Of a stretch of 64,000 bases of DNA, positions 9,162-18,093 are shown in pieces. Both the position numbers and the translations under genes were made by a program. The stretch covers positions 1,364,001 to 1,428,000 of the forward strand of contig JABTUD010000001.1 in NCBI GenBank assembly GCA_015075555.1, read 5' to 3'. The DNA comes from Thermoflexaceae bacterium (GTDB lineage: Bacteria; Chloroflexota; Dehalococcoidia; Tepidiformales; Tepidiformaceae). The notes under the pieces were generated by a model that did no database searches, was not told where the DNA came from, and was given only the letters and a program-made list of their open reading frames with translations. The first letter of the stretch is position 1; every line of letters starts with the position of its first letter.

Positions 9162-9833
9162 CTACTGGTAGCGTTCCGCTACGACAACATCGCGATGCAG
9201 GTATTCGCCCGGGCCGCCCGGTGTGGCCGACCGGAATTCCCCGCCGCAGGTGATGAGGGTCACCCATTCCGCACCGGCAGGCTTGTTGGTGGGCCAGATA
9301 AGGTCACCCATGGGGATGGTCGCCACGTCGTAACGCTCCTTGCGGATGACGCGGTACTTGTATTCGAGCCCGTTCTCCATAACGACCACGATGTCGTCGC
9401 CGATCTCGGAGTTCTTCAGCTTGTTGAAGGGGCCGATGATATTCGGGTAGTAGTCGACATGAGCCGAGAAGACGGCATTCCCCAGGAAGCCGGGCTTGTC
9501 ATAGATGTAGTACCAGCCGGTCTTCAGGGGGTCATGGGGGGTATCGAGCTGGTTGCTCGGCAGGAGCCCAATCTCCTCGATCGCCGAATCCACGCTGAAC
9601 CGCGGGATCTTGAGCTTGGTCACCTTGCCATCAAACGGGGTGGGGGTGGCTGTTGGCGTAGGGGCGTTGGTCGGCGTCTCGGTAGGGGCGCTGGTGGGCG
9701 TGGCCGTGACAGCGACGAATGGCTCCTCATCGGCCCTTGAGTCCTCACTCCCCCGGGTGAGGAGGACGCCCGCGGCGAGGAGCATCGCACCCGCGCAGAA
9801 AGTAGCAATCGCAACGTAGCGAAGGGTCTTCAT
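9162..9833 (-). CDS. Class F sortase
   Basis: 223 residues. ATG 9833 gives a clean N-terminal membrane anchor (MKTLRYVAIATFCAGAMLLA); a GTG at 9884 would add 17 residues. A Thr/Pro linker (about 45-70) leads to the sortase domain. The catalytic triad is visible: His in SAHVDYY (about 125), Cys in TLITCGG (about 195) and Arg in YLHRDVV (about 215). Sortases of this class attach LPXTG-like substrates to the envelope by transpeptidation outside the cell. The one clear candidate substrate in the window is the protein at 18094-19014, which ends LPPATGTG, membrane helix, KRKK. Confidence 0.9.
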   Translation of the reverse strand: MKTLRYVAIATFCAGAMLLAAGVLLTRGSEDSRADEEPFVAVTATPTSAPTETPTNAPTPTATPTPFDGKVTKLKIPRFSVDSAIEEIGLLPSNQLDTPHDPLKTGWYYIYDKPGFLGNAVFSAHVDYYPNIIGPFNKLKNSEIGDDIVVVMENGLEYKYRVIRKERYDVATIPMGDLIWPTNKPAGAEWVTLITCGGEFRSATPGGPGEYLHRDVVVAERYQ

Positions 9834-9915
9834 AGTGTAGAAGTCGGTTTCACCGGGCCGGGAGTGCAGCCCGGGGAGCTTCACCCAAGCTTACACAACG
9901 GCCGCCCAATGGGGA

Positions 9916-10662
9916 TTAAGGGCCTTTCCCTTCGTCCGGGCCGCTCTCACTGACCCGCGGCGCGGCCCGCCGGCTGAGCGCCAGGCCGATTGCCACTCCC
10001 GTGAGCGCAATCGCCCCCAGCACAACCAGCAGGACATAGCCCACAGCCAGCCCGCCGGCCTCATTGCTCCCGGCCGCGTCCCCGCCCTGGCCGGTCACTC
10101 CCCCGCCGGCGCCGCGGGTGGGGGTAACGGCGAGGGATTCGTCGGTTGGCAGGGAGGCAGCCGGGATTGGCGTGTAGCGCGCCTGCTCCGTGGCCGTCGC
10201 CGCTACCTCCGAAGGGGCAAGCGCGCGGGTCGGTGTGGCGGTTGGGAGGTCGGGAGCCTGGCCGCTACCGGCGTTGAGGTTCACCTGCCGCGGCCCCTGC
10301 TTCCACTCCGCAGTCTGCCCGGCCGGCCGGCCGCCGACGGTGAACGTGACCGTCTTTCCCGCTGTTCCGCACCCCGTCTTCTGGGAGTCATGGACGATGT
10401 TGACCAGGTAGACGCTGACCCCGCCCTCAGTGATCGTGCCGCGGTAGTTAGGCCCGAGCTGGGTGCAGTCCAACCCGCCGACATAGCCTCGCACTTCGGT
10501 GCCATCGGGCACCGGCTTGCCATCGATGGCCGCCGTGCCGTAGAACGTCGCGGGCACCTGCGGCTGCGCCACGGCCGGCCGCCCGGGGGCAAGCGCCCAG
10601 GCGACGCCCAGGGCCACGGCAGCTGCCACCCGTCCGAGATCTGCCCGCTTCCATCCGCGCAC
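9916..10662 (-). CDS. Membrane-anchored beta-domain surface protein (paralogue 1)
   Basis: 248 residues from GTG 10662. Signal peptide about 10-32; a beta domain at about 36-130 containing FYGTAAIDGKPVPDGTEV, VYLVNIV and TAEWKQGP; a Thr/Ala-rich linker; then one membrane helix (about 205-230) and a short RRAAPR cytoplasmic tail. The architecture and several motifs are repeated in the protein at 13292-14053, so these are paralogues. The beta domain resembles transthyretin or carboxypeptidase-regulatory-like folds in pattern only. It is divergent from the RodZ-like gene across 105 bp. Confidence 0.8.
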   Translation of the reverse strand: MRGWKRADLGRVAAAVALGVAWALAPGRPAVAQPQVPATFYGTAAIDGKPVPDGTEVRGYVGGLDCTQLGPNYRGTITEGGVSVYLVNIVHDSQKTGCGTAGKTVTFTVGGRPAGQTAEWKQGPRQVNLNAGSGQAPDLPTATPTRALAPSEVAATATEQARYTPIPAASLPTDESLAVTPTRGAGGGVTGQGGDAAGSNEAGGLAVGYVLLVVLGAIALTGVAIGLALSRRAAPRVSESGPDEGKGP

Positions 10663-10767
10663 GATCTCGATGGTATCCGCGCCGGCATCCCTGCGCCAAA
10701 ACGGTCGCTCTCGCCCGTTTCACAATTAGCGCATACCTTATGTTCAACCTTCCCTACCGGGGCGCAT

Positions 10768-11928
10768 GTGGCCGGGATTGGCGAGACTCTCCGCAACGCG
10801 CGCGTTGGCCGTGGGCTGACCATCGAGCAGGCAGCCCAGGACACCCGCATCTCTCCTCGCTTCCTGGAAGCGCTGGAAGAGGAACAGTTCGACGCGCTGC
10901 CCGCGCCCGTCTACGTGCGCGGATTCCTTCGTTCCTACGCGAACTACCTGCGCCTTGATGCGACCCCGCTCCTTGCCTGGCTGCAGGATGGCGGCGCCCC
11001 CCTGGCTGGACCCGATGCGTTCGTCGGCGGCCCCCGGCCAACGCCACCGGAAGCCCCGCAGGCGCGCCCCGATCCATTCCGGCCTCCTCCCCGCGCCGTG
11101 CCGCCGCCTATCCCGCCCGTCATCGCGGACGATGCCGTGGGCGCCGAGGAGGAGTGGTCCCCGGAGCTCCCGTCCGAATACGTCGAAGGGCCCCCTGACC
11201 AGCCGCCACCCCCGGCGCCGGTGATGGAGGAGGAGTTCCCGCCCGAAGAGCCCGTGTTCCGTCCTCGCCGTGTGGCGGGCGTGCTGAGCGAGCGAGAGCA
11301 CTACGAGCGCGAAGGCGGCAACCCGGTGCGCCTGCTGGCCCTGGCGGGGATCGTTGTCATTGTCATCCTTGCCGGGGCGATAGCGGCCCTGGCCCTGATG
11401 GGCGGCGATGACGATGGCCAGGCGCCTGCCGCCGGGGAGACGGAAACCCCCAGGCCGACGCGCCCCGCGGGCACGGTTATCCCGGCAGGCTCTCCCACGA
11501 CGGCAGCAACGGCGAGCCCCAGCCCCACTGCGAGCGTGAGCCCCTCGCCCTCCGGCACGCCCGCCTCCCCCTCACCGGCCACCACTCCGGCCACACCGAC
11601 GCGCCCGGCGACTACCGAACCAGCCCAGCCCACGGCCACTCCCACCGAAACGGCCGTCCCAACGCCCATGGCAACGGTTGTCCCGCCCACGCCTACCAGC
11701 ACTCCTCTGCCCCCGCCGCCGGTCACTTTCGGCGAGTGCTCGCCGAGCTCCGACCCGGCGCGGACGTACGATTGCGGGCCCTGGCCCTACGTTGTGGTCT
11801 GCCATCCCAACGGGTATTTCATCGACCGGAACGGCGACTACCCGCTCCGCCCGGGCTGGACCTCGGTGGTTGCTGAAGGCCCGAGCCTGGGGCCGGCGAT
11901 CCAGGCCGGCAAGGCAGGCTGCCAGTAG
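10768..11928 (+). CDS. RodZ-like HTH membrane protein
   Basis: 386 residues from GTG 10768. Residues 1-70 form a HTH_25/RodZ-type DNA-binding-like domain (ETLRNARVGRGLTIEQAAQ, then ISPRFLEALEEEQF). A Pro-rich cytoplasmic stretch follows, then a single membrane helix (about 187-211) and a Thr/Pro/Ser-rich external linker. The short C-terminal domain has four cysteines (GECSPSS, YDCGPW, VVCHPNG, final AGCQ). RodZ proteins link MreB to the cell wall; here the external part is unlike E. coli RodZ, so a cell-shape role is only a suggestion. Confidence 0.8.
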   Translation: MAGIGETLRNARVGRGLTIEQAAQDTRISPRFLEALEEEQFDALPAPVYVRGFLRSYANYLRLDATPLLAWLQDGGAPLAGPDAFVGGPRPTPPEAPQARPDPFRPPPRAVPPPIPPVIADDAVGAEEEWSPELPSEYVEGPPDQPPPPAPVMEEEFPPEEPVFRPRRVAGVLSEREHYEREGGNPVRLLALAGIVVIVILAGAIAALALMGGDDDGQAPAAGETETPRPTRPAGTVIPAGSPTTAATASPSPTASVSPSPSGTPASPSPATTPATPTRPATTEPAQPTATPTETAVPTPMATVVPPTPTSTPLPPPPVTFGECSPSSDPARTYDCGPWPYVVVCHPNGYFIDRNGDYPLRPGWTSVVAEGPSLGPAIQAGKAGCQ

Positions 11929-12235
11929 CGGGAGTGGGGCGGGTGGCCATCTAGCCCCCCCATGTCCCTGCGAGCAACGCCCCGGTTCCCGGGTCTGATC
12001 GAGCCGTAGCATGCCTGCCAATCCGGGCCGCGGCGGCCACCGCGCGTCCACTTCCACGAGGCCCCGGGTACCCATCAGTGCCACATGGGAAACGGCCGGT
12101 TACCGCGCCACGCAACTGTAACGCCCCCTTCTCCCGTGCCGCCGTTTCACCGTCCCCGGCGCGGCCGAACTCCCCCATTGAGGCCCCAGCGAGGGCCGGC
12201 GAGTTGCCCGTGTGGTGGCTCGTGGGGAGGACCAC
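11929..12235. other. 307-bp intergenic region without a gene
   Basis: No credible coding frame. It is GC-rich with several short complementary stretches around 12030-12125, which could be a structured leader for the CAP-domain gene. I could not match it to a known riboswitch class (see rejected items). Confidence 0.5.
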
Positions 12236-13198
12236 ATGGCTTCGTTCGAACTGTCCCGCGGCGGCAGCGTCGCCGACGTTGCGCGGGAATCGCACCTCGG
12301 CAGGTATCTGCCGCTATACCTGGCCGGCATCGCCGGCGGCGCCGGCCTGGGCCTGGCGGTCACATTCGTCACGCAGGGCAGCGAAGCGGACACGCCGCGA
12401 ATCGCCCCCATCGTGGCGCCGTACTCACCGCCCCTGGTGAGGGTGCCCGCGCCCGCCATCGAAGTCGCGCCCGCGGCCCCGGCCGGGGTCGAGAACGGAC
12501 CTGTGCCCGCCACTGACCTGGATGCCCTCACCGCCCTGGAGGAGGATTTCCTTGCCGGGCTCTACGACCGGGCACCCTTAGCGGCCGCGCCCCCGGTGGA
12601 ACCGGCATCGCCGGCGCCCGTGCAGGCTCCGGCCGCACCCGCAGCCACGGCCCCGCCGGCGCCGATTGCACCGGTGGCCGCACCGCCCGTGCCTGTCGCC
12701 CCGGTCGCCGCCCCTCCAGCGGAGGAAGCCCCCCCGGCGGCGGCGCCCGCTCCCGCAAAACCGAACTTCTACGTCCCCGAGCCTCGCGCGGGCGGCATCA
12801 CGGCCCTTGAACAGCGGCTCCTGGATGGGATAAACGCCGAACGCGCCGCAGCGGGGCTGGCCCCTTATGCCTACGACGGCGGCCTCACCAGGATCGCGCG
12901 TGTCCGCGTCCAGCAGCTCGTGGACCAGGGCTATTTCGGGCACACCGACCCTTACGGCTACTCGATGTACGTGGAGCTGCTGGCGCACTTCGGGTACACG
13001 AGCTACGCGTGGGCCGGGGAGAACCTGGCCATGAACAACTACTCCGTCGAGGAATCACCGGAACGGGCGGTGGCAGCGCTCATGCGCAGCCCCACCCACA
13101 AGGCCAACCTTCTCGCCGGGGACTTTTTCCGGATTGGGATCGGCGAGCTTACAACCCCCGACGGCCGCCATTTCTACGCGATGATCTTCCTCGGCTGA
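12236..13198 (+). CDS. CAP-domain (SCP/PR1-like) membrane-anchored protein
   Basis: 320 residues from ATG 12236, preceded by GGGGAGG at 5 bases. One membrane helix (about 24-46) is followed by a long Ala/Pro linker (about 60-175) and a C-terminal CAP domain (about 178-320). The CAP hallmarks are present: LLDGINAERAAAGL, the FGHTDPYG motif, AWAGENLAMN, and SPTHKANLL. Bacterial CAP proteins of this type are extracellular and often linked to envelope or spore coat functions; the activity is not settled. Confidence 0.88.
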   Translation: MASFELSRGGSVADVARESHLGRYLPLYLAGIAGGAGLGLAVTFVTQGSEADTPRIAPIVAPYSPPLVRVPAPAIEVAPAAPAGVENGPVPATDLDALTALEEDFLAGLYDRAPLAAAPPVEPASPAPVQAPAAPAATAPPAPIAPVAAPPVPVAPVAAPPAEEAPPAAAPAPAKPNFYVPEPRAGGITALEQRLLDGINAERAAAGLAPYAYDGGLTRIARVRVQQLVDQGYFGHTDPYGYSMYVELLAHFGYTSYAWAGENLAMNNYSVEESPERAVAALMRSPTHKANLLAGDFFRIGIGELTTPDGRHFYAMIFLG

Positions 13199-13225
13199 GG
13201 GCGGCGCCGGGGCACCTCGAAAACA

Positions 13226-13253
13226 AAGGCCGGTGGCAGAAACCACCGGCCTT
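13226..13253. terminator. Bidirectional hairpin between convergent genes
   Basis: AAGGCCGGTGG and CCACCGGCCTT, an 11-bp perfect stem with a 6-base loop, lie between the convergent CAP gene and the paralogue-2 gene. The A and T residues at the stem ends suit termination in both directions. Confidence 0.75.
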
Positions 13254-13291
13254 CGCTGCTATTCTGCCCCGCCGCGCCGGGCTCGTACGCC

Positions 13292-14053
13292 TCAGACGCC
13301 GTCATCCGTGGGCGGCTCGAAGGTATGGGTGCCGGGGTCGTCTACGTCGTGCCTGCCGCGCGACATAGCGTACCCGACGCCGCCACCTATAACCGCAATA
13401 CCGCCCAGGACGATGATCACGACCGCCCAGAGGGGGAACCCATCGCCATCACCGGCCAGCTGCCGGGAGCTATCCGGCCGCGAGCTGGACACGCCGCCCT
13501 TGAGCGTGGGGATCGGCGAGCCCGCGCCTGGCGAGCCGGCGGGGATGGTCCCCGCCACTTCCGTTGGGACGGCGGTGCCCGTTCCGCTGGCGGGTGTCGT
13601 CGCCGGTGTGCCCGTGCCCGGCGGCGTGGGGGTGCGCGTGGGCGCTGGCGTGAAGGTAGGTATGGGCACCGGGGTGACGTTGCCGAAAGTGATATCAAGG
13701 CGCACCGGGCCTGCCCGCCAGGTCGCCTCGTGGCCGGCGGTGCGATCGCCGACCTTGATGACGACGGCGGCCCCGTCGACGCCGCACCCGGGCTTGTCCT
13801 CGCGCGAGGAGACGTTGACGGCGTAGACGGTGACGCGCGCAGGGCCGTCGCCGGTGTACTCGGTCTTGCCCGTTCCGCAGAGTTGCTCGCCGATGTAGGC
13901 AGTCACGGGAATGCCCGCTGCCACGGGGCCCGCCTGGTCGGTGATGGAACCGAACACGGTTGAGGGCGGCTGGTACTGGGCGATGGCCGTGCCGGCCATC
14001 AGCGCGCCCGTGCATGCTGCTGCCAGCACGGCTGCGCGAAAGAAGGGTCTCAT
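13292..14053 (-). CDS. Membrane-anchored beta-domain surface protein (paralogue 2)
   Basis: 253 residues from ATG 14053. Signal peptide about 1-26; a beta domain (about 29-125) with VFGSITDQAG, GIPVTAYIGEQLC, VYAVNVS and HEATWRAGPV that matches the domain of the protein at 9916-10662 position for position; a Thr/Pro linker; one membrane helix (about 205-228); and an acidic tail. The conserved cysteine pair (EQLC and KPGCG) could form a disulfide. It lies 71 bp downstream of the giant lamin-tail protein gene, so the two may be co-transcribed. Confidence 0.8.
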   Translation of the reverse strand: MRPFFRAAVLAAACTGALMAGTAIAQYQPPSTVFGSITDQAGPVAAGIPVTAYIGEQLCGTGKTEYTGDGPARVTVYAVNVSSREDKPGCGVDGAAVVIKVGDRTAGHEATWRAGPVRLDITFGNVTPVPIPTFTPAPTRTPTPPGTGTPATTPASGTGTAVPTEVAGTIPAGSPGAGSPIPTLKGGVSSSRPDSSRQLAGDGDGFPLWAVVIIVLGGIAVIGGGVGYAMSRGRHDVDDPGTHTFEPPTDDGV

Positions 14054-14124
14054 TGGTAGGCCATTCCTGCGGGTAGGATTGGTGACGGCACGTCCGAGGT
14101 TAGCGCAGGCAGCGCCTACCGGCA

Positions 14125-17100
14125 TCACTCAGGGACGTAGAGCGTAAACGGCTGCTTGACCTGCACCCAGTACGCGCCCCCGGCGCGGAACGAATCGAAC
14201 GTGTTGAGGAAGCCCGGCCCGCCCGGGGCGAACAGGTCCCACCGGCCAGCAATGCTGTTCCATGTGTAAATGGCGACGACCTTGTCCTCGTTGCCTGCAA
14301 GCGCAGCCCTGATGGTGCCGTTGCGCCCGGTGGAGACCAGGTTCCAGCCGGATTCGAGGAGCTTGTTGGTCTGGGCGCCGAAGTTGACGGTGATATCGAT
14401 GACGGTCTCGCCTTCGCCGTCGAGCGGGAGCGTGTCCGGGATCGGCGGGTTCACAACGCGGCCATCGCAGTACATGCGGCTCATTTCGAACCCGTTCCAG
14501 ATGAGCCTGGCCCAGTCGTTCGGGTCGCCGTCGACGAAGACCTCATCGTTGGTGTACTGCCAGTCCATGGCGGTTGCGTTGGGCCCGGCCGGGAAGGTCC
14601 GGCTTTCGCCTGGCTTAAGGAATCCATAGAGACCCAGGTACTGCTCGGGTTCGAGGTAGTCTTCCGGCCTGCTCCTCAGCGAAAAGCCCGCAAGTGAGAC
14701 CAGGTTCGAACCTTTGTTGGTGATGGTCACCTCTTCGCCGCCCGAACAGACCAGGCCGGTGACGCGGACCTCCCCGGGCGGTGGCGATGGCGGTGGCGGG
14801 AACGAAACGCGCACGTTGGTGGCCGTCAGCAGGCTATTGCTGACCCTTATCCACGCCTGGCATTCGTCGGCGTCCACAGGCGAACGGGTGATGCCCTCGT
14901 TGAGCGGGCGTCCAAAGTCATCGACCGTATCGAAAGTGGTTGTCGTGGCGGCGCGTTTCGCCGTGCTTATCCACGAGGGCGCCCCTTCAACGTCCAGGAT
15001 GAAGCCATCACCGGCATCGATTTCCCATTGCAGGGGGATGCCAAGCAGGTTGTGGAATGACTTCGCGTCGCAGTAGCCGTCCCTGTCCTTCAGATGGGCG
15101 ACCACGTACTTGATCGTCGGGGAATCGGTGTCGACGATGGTGAGCTCCTTGAAGCCCGCCCAGGTCCAATCTGTCTGGACCACGTTGGACACGGCCGGTG
15201 GCAACGGCCCGCCGTGCGGCCCCGGGTAGTCGGCAGTGGCGAAGTAGCGCGTGTGTCCCACCACGTTGCCGGCCGAGCATTGCGGATTCCCGGTGTGGGG
15301 GTTCTTCAGGCAGCCTTCATAGGTGAGGTTGAAGTCGCCGAACGTGTCGACCGTGCCCACCCCATCGTTGTCGGTCGCGTCTGTCAGGATCCGTGGCCGT
15401 TCGAGGGAGCCGAGCACGCTCGGAATGCCGGTGACAGGGTTCACGTTGATCGAAGACTCGGTTCCATCCAGCAGAAGCCAGCCGGAGTCGCCGTTCTTGA
15501 CGCCTGTGTGCCAGTTGTTGACCACCGCTTCGTGTTCCATGGCGAAGGTCACGTGGGCCACGGGCATGGGCGCCGAAGTGGGCCAGTTCTTGCGCGAGTC
15601 GGCATCGCCGCGGAGGGTTTCCCAGTCGGTGGGCAGGATCCAGCGGTCGGCCGGGACGCTGCGGCCGTCGGCCTTCATCTCGGCGGGCCGCCCGGAGAGG
15701 TTGTTGCCCACGAACCAGCCGCGCACGCTGGCGCTGAGATCGCCGATTTCGGAGACGTTGAGCGGGCTCGTGGCGGTGGTGGTCACGTCTTCGAAGGCAA
15801 GGAAGAAGATGGGGAACGCCACCTTGGAGTATTCGTTGCCGCTGACAAAGACCTCGATATCCACTTCGCCGGGCATCTCGCTCTCGTAGGCGACCTGGGC
15901 CTCGCAGTCGGCCCCCAGCAGTTCGGTGTGATGGTCGGGGGAGCTCCCGATGAAGCCCCCCGGCTGACCGTCGGGCCGGACAAACACGACGGCGCTGGCC
16001 GCCAGGGGACAGGTACCGGAGTAGGAGAAGGCGTAGGTGAGCGTCACCCGGTCGCCGGCCCATGCCAGCCGGGGGGTCTTCGCCCCGACTGTAAACTCGA
16101 AGGAGACGTCGAGGTATTCGGTGCCGAAGAGCACGTTCGGCGTGCCCGGGTAGTAGGCATCGATTGCGATCCTTACTACGGACGAGGGGTTGCAGCCCCC
16201 GTCGTCGTCAATCGCGAAGGAGATGTCGTCGGGGCCGTCGCCAAGCAACTCGCCCGGCTCGGCGACGCTCGGGCCGCGGTCAAAGCGGCCGCCGTATGAG
16301 ACGCCGGTGATCTCCCGTCCGAGGTTGGCAGGCGGCGAGCCGTCGCCAAGGAAGTAGCCGCAGGTACCTTCGATGCGGACTACGAGCACGACCCCTTCGA
16401 GGGCGAGGTCGAACATCGGCCCGGTGGGGCCCGTGTGTTCGCCAAAGACCCACTCGTACAGCTCGATGCGCCCCGAGAGGAACCTTCCGCTGGCCACGTT
16501 GTACTGGATCGGCCGGGAGATCGACCCGTTGGTGATGATGTCGGCGGGTGAGGTATCGGGGTCGCGCGGGTCCGGGCCGGTGGTGATCTCGGTCCGGGTG
16601 ATGGTGTTCCACTGCTTGAGGAGGGCGCTGTTGGCCGGTCCGCTGCTGGCGGCGTCCTGGTCGTTGTTGTCGCCGTTGGTGTCCCAGGAGACATTCCTGA
16701 GGCCGAGCCCCAGGGCGCCCACGTTCTTCGTGAACGACAGCGTGAGGAAGTGCTCGCCCGGTTGGGTGGAAGTCCACCCCAGGCAGATGGTGCCATCGAC
16801 CACGCCCGGGAAGTTCGGACTCCCGGCGCCTGCATCGTTGAAGATTTCCAGCCCCGAGACGTTCGCCCCGCTTCCGCTGAAGTGCACGTCGTTGGACTGG
16901 AGGACATCGCCCACGGCCGAGGGGATGATGCAGGCGTAGTGCCGCGCGCCGACGACGTTTTCGTTTGCATCCTGCTGCGGCATGAGCTGTCCGCCCAGCG
17001 AGATGTGGCGCAGCTCCGAGAAGTCGACATCGGTGATGTCGACGATGTCGTTGGTGGGAGAGCCGATGGTGTGCAGCTGGTCGTCGACGACGGTGGTCAG

Positions 17101-17841
17101 TCTGTAGACGGCGTAGAAGTCGAATTCGACGTCGATATCGGCGATCGGGGCGCCGGCGGAAATGCCCACGCACCATTCGCCCGTGGATGTGTTCTTGAAG
17201 GCGCCGGTGATGGTTCCCGCGCTCGCAGTCCAGTCGCTTGCATCGACCTTATCGAGGCTGTTTGGAGTGGCCGGTGGCGTGTTCGAGTCCTCACCTGTTA
17301 GGAATGTTGGGTCCCAGCCGACCGTGCAGACCGTTGCGGCGCCGCCGACAACGCCGTTCCAGCCCTGCAGCGTCACCGTGACAATCGCTATCTCGAGTTC
17401 GACCGTCGCAGCCGTCGAGCCCTCCAGGTAAGTCCATGAGAGCGTCAGCTTTGTCCCGGCGGCCGCCGCCTGGATGGTCGCGCAGTAAACGTCGTCGGTT
17501 GAATCGCCCGGCGTTGTGCCGTCATAGAAATCGGTATCCGTGATCGCGCTTCCGGCGGTTACCGAGAAGCCGTTGGTCAGCCCGGCGACGGTGATGCCCG
17601 AGCCATCAACTTCGACGCAGTAGCCGACGAGCCCCAGTGAGGGGTTCGCCTGGGCAAGCACGGCAACGCCGTGGGAGAAGTCACCCGCGTAGAGCTTTGG
17701 GGGGTCTACTTTCGTGAAGGATTCGCCCGGGGCAGCCCGGACCAGGCCCGGCGCGCGCGGGTCCGGGATACTCCCGGCTGCCAACGCGACGAGAAGGGCC
17801 AGCACCCCACACAGAAGAAACCGGCGACGCACGTTCCCCAT
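14125..17841 (-). CDS. Giant secreted protein with lamin-tail domain and C-terminal GWN-type domain
   Basis: 1238 residues from ATG 17841 (AAGGGA upstream); signal peptide about 1-25. Most of the protein is beta-rich extracellular sequence without a recognised family (about 35-1020). A lamin-tail (LTD)-like domain occupies about 1023-1122, recognised by EVTITNKGSNLVSLAGFSL and the LKPGESRTFP edge strand. The last 78 residues are the GWN-type domain (GWNLVS, AIYTWN, PGGPGFLNTF, AYWVQV). LTDs occur in many secreted bacterial proteins, often with adhesion or nuclease modules; no catalytic motif was noticed here. Probably a surface or matrix protein. Confidence 0.82.
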   Translation of the reverse strand: MGNVRRRFLLCGVLALLVALAAGSIPDPRAPGLVRAAPGESFTKVDPPKLYAGDFSHGVAVLAQANPSLGLVGYCVEVDGSGITVAGLTNGFSVTAGSAITDTDFYDGTTPGDSTDDVYCATIQAAAAGTKLTLSWTYLEGSTAATVELEIAIVTVTLQGWNGVVGGAATVCTVGWDPTFLTGEDSNTPPATPNSLDKVDASDWTASAGTITGAFKNTSTGEWCVGISAGAPIADIDVEFDFYAVYRLTTVVDDQLHTIGSPTNDIVDITDVDFSELRHISLGGQLMPQQDANENVVGARHYACIIPSAVGDVLQSNDVHFSGSGANVSGLEIFNDAGAGSPNFPGVVDGTICLGWTSTQPGEHFLTLSFTKNVGALGLGLRNVSWDTNGDNNDQDAASSGPANSALLKQWNTITRTEITTGPDPRDPDTSPADIITNGSISRPIQYNVASGRFLSGRIELYEWVFGEHTGPTGPMFDLALEGVVLVVRIEGTCGYFLGDGSPPANLGREITGVSYGGRFDRGPSVAEPGELLGDGPDDISFAIDDDGGCNPSSVVRIAIDAYYPGTPNVLFGTEYLDVSFEFTVGAKTPRLAWAGDRVTLTYAFSYSGTCPLAASAVVFVRPDGQPGGFIGSSPDHHTELLGADCEAQVAYESEMPGEVDIEVFVSGNEYSKVAFPIFFLAFEDVTTTATSPLNVSEIGDLSASVRGWFVGNNLSGRPAEMKADGRSVPADRWILPTDWETLRGDADSRKNWPTSAPMPVAHVTFAMEHEAVVNNWHTGVKNGDSGWLLLDGTESSINVNPVTGIPSVLGSLERPRILTDATDNDGVGTVDTFGDFNLTYEGCLKNPHTGNPQCSAGNVVGHTRYFATADYPGPHGGPLPPAVSNVVQTDWTWAGFKELTIVDTDSPTIKYVVAHLKDRDGYCDAKSFHNLLGIPLQWEIDAGDGFILDVEGAPSWISTAKRAATTTTFDTVDDFGRPLNEGITRSPVDADECQAWIRVSNSLLTATNVRVSFPPPPSPPPGEVRVTGLVCSGGEEVTITNKGSNLVSLAGFSLRSRPEDYLEPEQYLGLYGFLKPGESRTFPAGPNATAMDWQYTNDEVFVDGDPNDWARLIWNGFEMSRMYCDGRVVNPPIPDTLPLDGEGETVIDITVNFGAQTNKLLESGWNLVSTGRNGTIRAALAGNEDKVVAIYTWNSIAGRWDLFAPGGPGFLNTFDSFRAGGAYWVQVKQPFTLYVPE

Positions 17842-18038
17842 AGAATCCCTTGGGACTCCTGGGCGTACCCCGCCGGACGCCATGTCCAACTTTTCCAGAC
17901 TTCACACGCGAACGGCGACTCGACACACCGGCTTCGCGTGCTTACCGCCCCTGATTTAGACGGATCCGGGCTGCTAAGTCAAGCTTTATCGCTAACGCAG
18001 TTGATCAAGAACCTGCTGGCAGGTTCCCCGCAAACCGA

Positions 18039-18070
18039 AAGGGGAAGCGCCGGCCAAGACGCTTCCCCTT
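18039..18070 (-). terminator. Terminator of the LPXTG-like protein gene
   Basis: An 11-bp perfect stem (AAGGGGAAGCG / CGCTTCCCCTT) with a 10-base loop lies 23 bp past the stop codon. On the minus strand it is followed by a T-rich stretch (CTTTCGGTTTG). Confidence 0.75.
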
Positions 18071-18093
18071 CGGACGCAGGAGGAGAGGCAGGA

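Noticed and set aside
12050-12125. Segment with GGGAA...CCGGTTACCGCGCCACGCAACTGTAAC that looks partly like a cobalamin or c-di-GMP riboswitch
   Set aside because: No B12 box follows, and the GCAAAGCC hallmark of GEMM-I is missing. Similarity is limited to short GC-rich motifs.
17842-18036. Possible second GEMM-like leader upstream of the lamin-tail protein (CACGCGAAGCCGGTG)
   Set aside because: The closing GGGTTGCC/GGGTTACC half is not found at a suitable distance and pairing is poor.
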